From Planctomycetia bacterium (GTDB taxonomy: Bacteria > Planctomycetota > Planctomycetia > Pirellulales > UBA1268): DNA of 46,918 nt. Numbering within the stretch: the first letter of the stretch is position 1; every line of letters begins with the position of its first letter. The notes beneath the pieces are model-generated. The model was given only the letters and a program-made list of their open reading frames with translations, made no database searches and was not told where the DNA came from. Below are positions 27,755 through 33,289 of this stretch, piece by piece. Location: NCBI GenBank assembly GCA_026401075.1, contig JAPLNQ010000265.1, positions 1-46,918 of the forward strand. The letters are read 5' to 3'. Position numbers and translations under genes: made by a program.

Positions 27755-28264
27755 ATGGACCCTGCAGCCTCGCATCTCCTCGGGGAGTTGATCCGCGGCC
27801 GGTCCGTGGCTTCGCTGGCCACGCTCCACGTAGGCCTGCCGTTCGCTTCGATGGTGCCCTATGCCGTCTGGCACGACGACGCCACTGAGCGACTGCTCCT
27901 CGTCACGCATGTCAGCCGGCTCTCGGCCCACACTCGCGACATGCTCGAGACGCCGCAGGTCTGCCTGCTGATCACGGCGCCGGAAACCGGCGAGGACTTG
28001 GAATCTGTGCCACCGCAGGCGTTGCCACGGGTGTCGATCCCGGCCGTCGCTTCGTTCATCGATCGGGAGCATGCTGACTATTCCTCGCTCGCCCTGGCGT
28101 ATCTGGAAAAGTTTCCCTTCGCAGCCGACTGGTTCCAGCTCGGCGACTTTTCCATCGTGGCGTTTGCGCCATCGGGCTCCGCCCGCTTTATCGCCGGCTT
28201 CGCCCGCGCGATGACGGTCTCTGTCGCGCAGTTGCGTGCCGCCATCGGCGGTGCCGCAACATAG
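27755..28264 (+). CDS. Pyridoxamine 5'-phosphate oxidase-like (HugZ-type) FMN-binding split-barrel protein
   Basis: A 169-residue protein starting 10 bp after rpsG, so it may be read through from the ribosomal operon. The N-terminal LLGELIRGRSVASLATLHVGLPFASMVPYAV matches the first strands of the pyridoxamine-phosphate-oxidase-like split barrel; LLLVTHVSRLSAHTRDMLETPQVCLLI and FPFAADWFQLGDFSIVAFAPSGSARFIAGFARA match HugZ-like proteins, which bind FMN or haem. HugZ proteins usually carry an additional C-terminal DUF2470 region; this protein ends without it. It is probably a haem- or flavin-binding oxidoreductase, with substrate unproven. After its stop about 160 bp hold no gene I can support. 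Confidence 0.75.
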   Translation: MDPAASHLLGELIRGRSVASLATLHVGLPFASMVPYAVWHDDATERLLLVTHVSRLSAHTRDMLETPQVCLLITAPETGEDLESVPPQALPRVSIPAVASFIDREHADYSSLALAYLEKFPFAADWFQLGDFSIVAFAPSGSARFIAGFARAMTVSVAQLRAAIGGAAT

Positions 28265-28426
28265 CGAAAACGGCAGAAGCGATCCGCGTGAAATAGCCCA
28301 CCACCCGGATTCCCTTGCTGGCGCTGCGGCCTTGGATGAAGAGTGGCTCCCATCCAAGCCCGACGCACGAGCGAGGGAGTCCGCGACGCAAGCACACCTC
28401 GCGGCCGCTGCTTATTCGAGCCGTTT

Positions 28427-29008
28427 TCATTCGAGCAGCGGAGCGAGCCAAGCGGGCACCGGTTGATGCAGCGTCTGCAGCCTTCCACGCTCGAACACGG
28501 CCACCAGCCGGTACGGCCTGCTCAGATCGTCGTTGTCGTAGATCCGAACATGGGGCAGTTCGCGAATGGCGGCCCGGAGGTTCTCGACCGTGCGTGGATA
28601 CCGGCCACGGATTTTCTCCGTCGGCACGTCGTGCCCCCCCTGCAACACCCGCATGGCGACGCGAGCTTCGCAGGCATCCGGTCCCGAGACGCCGATAAAA
28701 CAGACCGCCACGGTGTAGCCCGCCGCATCAGCCTGCTTGAGAAATGCCAGCTTGTCCCCCACCGGATCGGAAAACACCGTCTCAAAAACAAAGCTCTCGC
28801 CACGTGCGACAAACGCACGCCTCAGCGTATCGGCCACGCGGGCCGCAGCATACGGGTCGAGGTCGAGTTCGCGGGCCAACACGTCGGCGTTGATGAACGG
28901 CAGGCCGGCGTGGCTCAGGTGGGCACGATAGAACGTCGTTTTGCCGGCGCCGTTGGGGCCGGCGATCGCGACGATCGTCGGCCCGGCATCCAGCCGCACG
29001 ACGTCCAT
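28427..29008 (-). CDS. Zeta-toxin-family P-loop kinase
   Basis: A 193-residue protein from ATG 29008, which shares its A with the TGA stop of the upstream antitoxin gene (TGATG), so translation is coupled. The P-loop AGPNGAGKTT is at about residues 16-25. INADVLA and SFVFETVFSD follow, the zeta-family pattern where Asp and Glu-Thr take part in phosphoryl transfer; the middle holds VAVCFIGVSGPDACEARVAMRV and GRYPRTVENL. Zeta toxins phosphorylate UDP-amino sugars and block wall synthesis; small P-loop relatives are also annotated as zeta-like without proof of toxicity. Its partner is the ParD-like gene directly upstream. No damage to the reading frame is seen. Confidence 0.82.
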   Translation of the reverse strand: MDVVRLDAGPTIVAIAGPNGAGKTTFYRAHLSHAGLPFINADVLARELDLDPYAAARVADTLRRAFVARGESFVFETVFSDPVGDKLAFLKQADAAGYTVAVCFIGVSGPDACEARVAMRVLQGGHDVPTEKIRGRYPRTVENLRAAIRELPHVRIYDNDDLSRPYRLVAVFERGRLQTLHQPVPAWLAPLLE

Positions 29009-29376
29009 CACTCGGCTGCCTGAAACCGACGGTTGACGAAGCGGCCGACTGTCCGCCTCCCATTCTCCTCGATGCGAACCAGCATCCCGGGCGCATCTGC
29101 TGCCGGCTCGAAATGGGGAAAGGGCTGGGCGGCCAGGTGCTCGGCCACCCGGCGCCGACCAGTCGGCGAATCAACCGCTTCCAGGCATTCCGAGAGCGGC
29201 CTGACCGCCCCGGCCCTGCGCAAGGCCAACGCCTGGGCTCCCTGCAGCAACGGTTCGATGGCCCGCCCCAGTTGCGCCCAATACTCGATCTGACCGGCGA
29301 TCGAACGCTCCGCGACCGCCGACGTCAGCCGTGCATCAAGCACGAGTTCTTCGGAAAGCTTTACGGGTTGGCTCAC
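29008..29376 (-). CDS. ParD-like antitoxin partnered with the zeta-like kinase
   Basis: A 122-residue protein started at GTG 29376 (VSQPVKLSEELV), where resemblance to the ParD_like antitoxin family begins; the frame is open to 29526 but the extra residues (Cys/Arg-rich) are not family-like. The N-terminal KLSEELVLDARLTSAVAERSIAGQIEYWAQLGRAIE is a ribbon-helix-helix-type DNA-binding segment as in ParD-like proteins. The C-terminal part (LVRIEENGRRTVGRFVNRRF) may bind the toxin. A perfect 7-bp inverted repeat sits 8 bp upstream of the start (29384-29402), as expected for autoregulation. The toxin follows with one base overlap. Pairing of this antitoxin type with a zeta-like P-loop protein is inferred from gene order. 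Confidence 0.72.
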   Translation of the reverse strand: MSQPVKLSEELVLDARLTSAVAERSIAGQIEYWAQLGRAIEPLLQGAQALALRRAGAVRPLSECLEAVDSPTGRRRVAEHLAAQPFPHFEPAADAPGMLVRIEENGRRTVGRFVNRRFQAAE

Positions 29377-29383
29377 AGGCCAA

Positions 29384-29402
29384 TGGTAGCAAAACGCTAC
29401 CA
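29384..29402. promoter_or_regulatory. Palindromic operator candidate for the ParD-like/zeta module
   Basis: Perfect inverted repeat TGGTAGC - AAAAC - GCTACCA, ending 8 bp upstream of the antitoxin start codon (minus strand). The position fits an autoregulatory operator bound by the ribbon-helix-helix antitoxin. It could alternatively be a 5'-leader hairpin occluding the start. Confidence 0.5.
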
Positions 29403-29485
29403 GTCTTTCAACGAGGCATTGAGGCCGGCTCTTCCAGGCATCGGCCCGCAGCCGCCGACGGCAGAAAGCGACTCGTGACTGCACA

Positions 29486-29514
29486 CATAAACAACCGATA
29501 TATGATTGTTTATG
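29486..29514. promoter_or_regulatory. Palindromic operator candidate for the HipB/HipA module
   Basis: Perfect 9-bp inverted repeat CATAAACAA (29486-29494) and TTGTTTATG (29506-29514) around an 11-bp AT-rich centre, 31 bp upstream of the hipB-like start. HipB-type antitoxins bind such symmetric sites to repress their own operon. The sequence differs from the palindrome serving the divergent module. Confidence 0.55.
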
Positions 29515-29545
29515 GCAAACAAGCACTCATGCATCGGATTTTATC

Positions 29546-29878
29546 ATGCGATCTGCGCTTCTCAACCGAACCCCGCAACGGGTCTTGCGATCGCTTCAAA
29601 AAATGGGCGGCGACATCGCGGTCGCGCGTCGCAAACGGCACGTGACCATCGCGATGATGGCCGAGCGGATCGGCGTGGCCCAAAGCACGTATGCGCGCAT
29701 CGAAAAAGGCGATCCGAAGGTGGCGATTGGCGCCTATGCAATGGCGCTCTTCGTGCTGGGTCTCGGCGAAGTGCTGGGCGATGTGGCGGACGTTCGCCGC
29801 GATGATCAGGGGCTGCTTCTCGACGCAGAACGCCTGCCGAAAAGGGTGCGGGTCAAAAAGAGTCCCACTCCCTCATGA
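29546..29878 (+). CDS. HipB-like XRE-family antitoxin/repressor
   Basis: A 110-residue protein. A helix-turn-helix of the Cro/CI (XRE) type spans about residues 25-75: DIAVARRKRHVTIAMMAERIGVAQSTYARIEKGDP is the classic HTH_3 pattern with the recognition helix around VAQSTYARIE. The C-terminus (GLLLDAERLPKRVRVKK) is typical of the short antitoxins paired with HipA-family kinases. Its stop overlaps the hipA start by ATGA at 29875-29878. The gene is intact although the toxin is not, so it is now an orphan repressor. No Shine-Dalgarno precedes ATG 29546; a downstream ATG at 29603 is possible but would remove family-conserved residues. A palindrome lies just upstream. Confidence 0.85.
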   Translation: MRSALLNRTPQRVLRSLQKMGGDIAVARRKRHVTIAMMAERIGVAQSTYARIEKGDPKVAIGAYAMALFVLGLGEVLGDVADVRRDDQGLLLDAERLPKRVRVKKSPTPS

Positions 29879-30866
29879 AACGCACGATTCAGGTGTATCT
29901 CGGAAACGCCGAGCGAGGCGTCGGCACGTTGCATCACGATGCCGTCAGCGCCCGGGCGCGATCCGCATTCACCTACTACGATGCCTGACTGAACGCTCCT
30001 GACCGGTTTCCGATCGAACCCGGGCTGCCACTGGTCTCCGGCCCGCAGTTCCGCGGGCCGGGTACGGGCTCCGTGTTCCATGCGGTTATCGCCGACACGG
30101 AACCCGATGGCTGGGCCAAGCGGGTGATCCTGCGTGATCATGCCAAGCGGCGGCAGGAGATGCGGCGGACGCTCGCCTTGTCGACAGTGACGGCCTGCCG
30201 GTAGCCCTGATCCGCCGCTTCGATCGCACCGGCGACCACAAACGCATGCTCTACGCGTCTGCAGCAACACTCGTCGGAGCCGACCCTGCCGACGGCCGGG
30301 AACATTTTTACACGGAGATCGTTGATGCCCTGCGGGTGCATGGAGCCGCCCCCCAAGCCGACAGCGAACAACTCTGGCGGAGGATGGTGTTTTCAATTCT
30401 GATCACCAACGTCGACGACCATCTACGCAACCACGGCTTCCTGCATGCGGATCGTGGACTCTGGAGGCTTGCACCGGCCTTCGACGTCAATCCGTTTCCT
30501 GACCGCGTGCGTGAACTGAAGACATGGCCTTCCGAGGACACCGGCCCAGGGGCGACGATCGACGCAAGCCTGTCCGTCTGCGGCTATTTCGGAATCGAGC
30601 CGCGACGTGCGCGGACGATCCTCGCCGAGGTCGAAGCCGCGGTTGGGCGATGGAGGAAAGAGGGGCAATCGCTCGGCATGACGGCCCGGGAACTTGATTC
30701 CTACGCCGATGCCTTCGAGCACCCGCAGCGCGAGGCCGCTCGGCGGGCGCTGGAACACGACCGAAGGGGGAAAAGAACGGGGGGGACAGAGGTCCGGACT
30801 CATTCCCAGACTGCCGCAGGCAGCACGGCCAAGTTGGGCAGCGTGCTTCGCAGAAACGATTCCTGA
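29875..30866 (+). pseudogene. hipA: HipA-family serine/threonine kinase toxin, decayed
   Basis: The start (MKRTIQVYLGNAERGVGTLHHD) is a proper HipA N-terminus, but TGA at 29986-29988 interrupts ...TYYDA-stop-LNAPDRFPIEP, where relatives have Trp (TGG to TGA would explain it). The same frame then continues to RDHAKRRQEM near 30160. Directly after, the sequence jumps to RLVDSDGLPVALIRRFDR in another frame, so the middle of the kinase, including the nucleotide-binding core, is gone (by my estimate about 140 residues). The C-terminal third is well preserved from 30170 on: SILITNVDDHLRNHGFLH, LAPAFDVNPFPDR, MTARELDSYADAF. Three lesions (stop, deletion, frame change) make the toxin non-functional. 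The last 30 or so codons run into repeat-like sequence. Confidence 0.88.
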
Positions 30867-30890
30867 CACCTTTTGCTCTGACACCTTTTG
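30863..30890. repeat. CTGACACCTTTTG direct repeat
   Basis: Two copies of CTGACACCTTTTG (30863-30875 and 30878-30890), 15 bp apart, at the end of the decayed hipA. Together with GGGGGGACAGAGGTCC at about 30779 upstream they resemble the tips of REP-type elements mobilised by RAYT transposases. No transposase gene is present. Confidence 0.5.
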
Positions 30891-30895
30891 TTCGA

Positions 30896-31339
30896 TCACT
30901 TCTGCGGCGTGATGTCGAACGTGAACTCGTTCGGGCCGCTGGCCGTCACGTCGGCCCGGAGGGGTGATTCGTTCGGGCGGCCAAACTTCTCCGGCGTCAC
31001 CTGCACGTAGTCGAAGTAGGCGCCGGTCGCATTCGGATCCTTCTTGACATGCTTGCAGACGGTCACGATGTGCTGCCCGATCATGGCTCCGTCGTTGGTC
31101 TTGAACGTCGTGAGCGTGAAACGCCCTGCGGCGTCGGTCCTGCCGCTGGCCGGCCGGCCGCCCTTCGGCGTAAAGGCCACATCGGCCTCGGCGAGCGGCG
31201 AGCCCTTGAAGGTCACGGTGCCCTTCACCGGCATCGTCAGCGGAGCGCCTCGACCACAGCCGACGATCATGAGCAGAGCGAGCCCCAGCCTGGCCGAGGC
31301 CATCCGCAAGCGCGATCGTGACTGCCGAGGTTCACTCAT
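30896..31339 (-). CDS. Lipoprotein with carboxypeptidase-regulatory-like (Ig-type) domain
   Basis: A 147-residue protein from ATG 31339. Signal sequence with lipobox IVGC (ARLGLALLMIVGCG), then VKGTVTFKGSPLAEADVAFTPKGG and ASGRTDAAGRFTLTTF, the usual pattern of a transthyretin/carboxypeptidase-regulatory beta sandwich, common in planctomycete lipoproteins. It lies 58 bp downstream of the DUF1559 gene on the same strand; this DUF1559-plus-small-lipoprotein pairing is frequent in planctomycetes and suggests a shared surface role. The frame is open further upstream, but that part is Ser/Arg-rich and overlaps the DUF1559 end. No clear Shine-Dalgarno. Confidence 0.75.
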   Translation of the reverse strand: MSEPRQSRSRLRMASARLGLALLMIVGCGRGAPLTMPVKGTVTFKGSPLAEADVAFTPKGGRPASGRTDAAGRFTLTTFKTNDGAMIGQHIVTVCKHVKKDPNATGAYFDYVQVTPEKFGRPNESPLRADVTASGPNEFTFDITPQK

Positions 31340-31397
31340 AACAATTGCTGTTGAAGCCGAATTTCCTGGCTTAGACCTGGCAGGATCGCTCTCAGAG

Positions 31398-32468
31398 TCA
31401 CTGCTCAGTCGTGGCGTTCGCCCGGCCATCCCGACGGTCGCCGAGGGCCTGGTAGAGAACCATGTCGATCGTCTCGGTAAGGAACGTCACCGATCCGTCG
31501 CAGAGGGCGAAGGTGGCGCCGCCCGAGTGCTTTGATTTGAATCCCTGCGACGCCCCCCAACTGCCGGAATATGTGTTGCAGCCGGAGCCGGCACCGGGCT
31601 CACCCTCGCAGGTGTTGAAATTGATCGCGATCTGCGTGCCAGTGTAGTAGGCGTTGACGTGCACCCAGCCCTTGCGGAGGTGCCACTCGCACTGGGGCCG
31701 CACCTCGCCGAAGAGGAGTGTTTTGGAGGTGCCATCGGTGATCTCCCTGAGCTTCGCTGAATACCAGCGATGGCCGATCACGCCAGATGTGGTCGCTGCC
31801 TGGCCAGCATCGCCACGAGTGCTCGTAGCCCAGCCAAAATAATTGCCATGCGTGGCGCAGGGGCTGTTCGCCTGACTGCCGATGCTGCCCGAGTAGTTGG
31901 CAACGGCCCGCGTCTCGTTATTGTCGGCAACGAAGGTGCCCTTGTGATCGTCGGTCGGGCAGATCAGCTCTTTGAGCACGTAGGTGTAGAGTGCCTTGCC
32001 ACCGACGAGCTGATTCTCGATGTCCTGAGTTTCGGCCGTGAAATTCAGACCGCTGTAGAGATCGTTTCGCTCCATGAAGGGCAGCATGCACACGAGGAAA
32101 CTCCCCTTGTGCTTCGGGTCGTTGAAGTTCCAGGGATAGGGACTTGTCGATGGCGCCGCGGCGGTCTCGTTGCGGTTCCAGGGCAGCTTGCCGTTCGCAT
32201 CGACGTAGTTGAGGGCCGCCAGACCGAGCTGCTTGAGGTTGTTGCTACAGGTGCTGCGTCGGGCCGCTTCCCGGGCCGCCTGCACCGCCGGCAGGAGCAG
32301 CCCCACGAGCGTGCCGATGATCGCGATCACGACCAGGAGTTCCACAAGCGTGAACCCCGCACGCGGCTGCACGAGCCCCTGCGGACTCCCGCCGAGTGCT
32401 CTCGCCACACGCCCTCGCGACCGCGGCCATGAATAGAAGCAGGAGCATGAACTGGTGCTGGTGCGCAT
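31398..32468 (-). CDS. DUF1559 protein with type IV prepilin-like N-terminus
   Basis: A 356-residue protein. About 40 residues in, the segment GFTLVELLVVIAIIGTLVGLLLPAVQAAREAARR is a prepilin cleavage/methylation site (cut after Gly, Glu at +5) followed by the pilin helix; STCSNNLKQLGLAALNY continues the planctomycete DUF1559 pattern. The C-terminus holds the expected FALCDGSVTFLTETID motif. Planctomycete genomes carry many such pseudopilin-like proteins, thought to be surface-exposed and processed by prepilin peptidase. ATG 32468 is chosen; six codons upstream is another possible start. The leader before the cleavage site is long and Arg/Ser-rich. Co-oriented with the small lipoprotein gene. 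Confidence 0.92.
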   Translation of the reverse strand: MRTSTSSCSCFYSWPRSRGRVARALGGSPQGLVQPRAGFTLVELLVVIAIIGTLVGLLLPAVQAAREAARRSTCSNNLKQLGLAALNYVDANGKLPWNRNETAAAPSTSPYPWNFNDPKHKGSFLVCMLPFMERNDLYSGLNFTAETQDIENQLVGGKALYTYVLKELICPTDDHKGTFVADNNETRAVANYSGSIGSQANSPCATHGNYFGWATSTRGDAGQAATTSGVIGHRWYSAKLREITDGTSKTLLFGEVRPQCEWHLRKGWVHVNAYYTGTQIAINFNTCEGEPGAGSGCNTYSGSWGASQGFKSKHSGGATFALCDGSVTFLTETIDMVLYQALGDRRDGRANATTEQ

Positions 32469-32622
32469 GATTCCGGTGCTCCGCAAAAAAATGACAGTCG
32501 ATCAGGATGCGTGGCCACGCCCCGCTGGCCGACGTCACCACCCTACCCTAGAGGGGAGTTTATTTAAAATGCCACCGGCCGCAAGGATCGTGATTTACGT
32601 GATCGCAACAATCTTTTACGTT

Positions 32623-32636
32623 TTGGAATATTCCAA
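32623..32636. promoter_or_regulatory. Perfect 14-bp palindrome in AT-rich intergenic DNA
   Basis: TTGGAATATTCCAA, fully self-complementary, in the AT-rich stretch between the DUF1559 gene and the antitoxin/RelE operon, 24 bp upstream of a putative -35. It could be an operator for either direction. The rest of 32469-32738 contains no gene. Confidence 0.45.
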
Positions 32637-32659
32637 TCGCCGCAACGCACACCATGAAC

Positions 32660-32688
32660 TTGACGTCACACGGATTCATTTGTACAGT
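32660..32688 (+). promoter_or_regulatory. Candidate sigma-70-type promoter for the antitoxin/RelE operon
   Basis: TTGACG (32660-32665), a 17-bp spacer and TACAGT (32683-32688), about 50 bp before the antitoxin ATG. The match to the consensus is good for GC-rich surroundings, but it is unproven and planctomycete promoters are poorly characterised. Confidence 0.4.
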
Positions 32689-32738
32689 AAGCATCGTCGG
32701 CGACCTTCAGTATCTTCGTCCCCCGCGGAACACCGCCC

Positions 32739-32948
32739 ATGATCAGAGGCGTAAAGTATCTCTATAACGAGCTCGGCGAGCGGACCGCCGTGCTGATCGA
32801 CCTGCGTCAGGGCCGTGGCCTGTGGGAAGACATTCTCGACGTGGCAACCGCACGGCTGCGGGAACATGAGCCGAGCGAGAACTGGGCCACGTTGCGAGGG
32901 AGGCTGGAAAAGACAGGGCGACTGAAGAAGGTCAAACGCCGTGCATGA
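32739..32948 (+). CDS. Small antitoxin partnered with a RelE-family toxin
   Basis: A 69-residue acidic/basic protein (MIRGVKYLYNELGERTAVLIDLRQG...) whose stop lies within the start of the toxin gene (8-bp overlap). The N-terminal Y-x-x-(D/E)-x-x-G-x-R-x-A-V-L-I-D pattern resembles small planctomycete and cyanobacterial antitoxins of RelB/prevent-host-death-like type; family membership is uncertain. The Lys/Arg-rich tail (KTGRLKKVKRRA) may contact DNA or the toxin. The call rests mainly on overlap with the RelE-like gene and on size. Confidence 0.65.
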   Translation: MIRGVKYLYNELGERTAVLIDLRQGRGLWEDILDVATARLREHEPSENWATLRGRLEKTGRLKKVKRRA

Positions 32949-33201
32949 GGTGCGGGTCGGCCGGTCTGCCACCAAGGAACTGGAAGGGCTGCCGCAGCAG
33001 GTCCTGACGAGGATCGCCAACAAAATTGACGGCCTTGCAACAGATCCGCGTCCTTCCGGTGCGAGAAAACTCCGCGGAGCCGACGATCTGTGGCGGGTTC
33101 GTGTAGGAGATTACCGCATCGTATACGCGGTGGACGATGACGCCGCCACTGTCGAAATCAGGGTCATCCGACATCGGAAGGATGCTTATGGCCCTTCCTA
33201 G
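32941..33201 (+). CDS. RelE/ParE-superfamily toxin
   Basis: An 86-residue protein with a complete RelE/StbE pattern: EVRVGRSATKELEGLP at the start, IDGLATDPRPSGARKLRGADDLWRVRVGDYRIVYAVDDD in the middle and the terminal IRVIRHRKDAY. The KL-x-G-x-x-x-L-W-R-(I/V)-R-x-G-x-Y-R-(I/V)-(I/V)-Y motif holds the Arg/Lys/Tyr residues that cut ribosome-bound mRNA in RelE relatives. Translationally coupled to the antitoxin by overlap. Intact, so this is the one module in the segment with a canonical, undamaged ribonuclease-type toxin. Confidence 0.88.
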   Translation: MHEVRVGRSATKELEGLPQQVLTRIANKIDGLATDPRPSGARKLRGADDLWRVRVGDYRIVYAVDDDAATVEIRVIRHRKDAYGPS

Positions 33202-33289
33202 TCTCCGAGAAAAAAGTCTCCGAGAAAAAAGAAGCTTTGGAGACCGGACCGTTCAGTCGTGAGACCGCCTTTTTCTCCGGCGTGGCCCG

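Noticed and set aside
28265..28426. Possible gene or attachment site in the gap before the zeta-like gene
   Set aside because: No frame with family features. The GCCCGACGCACGAGCGAGGGAG-like stretch recalls a motif common in planctomycete intergenic DNA, but only one copy is here, so no claim is made.
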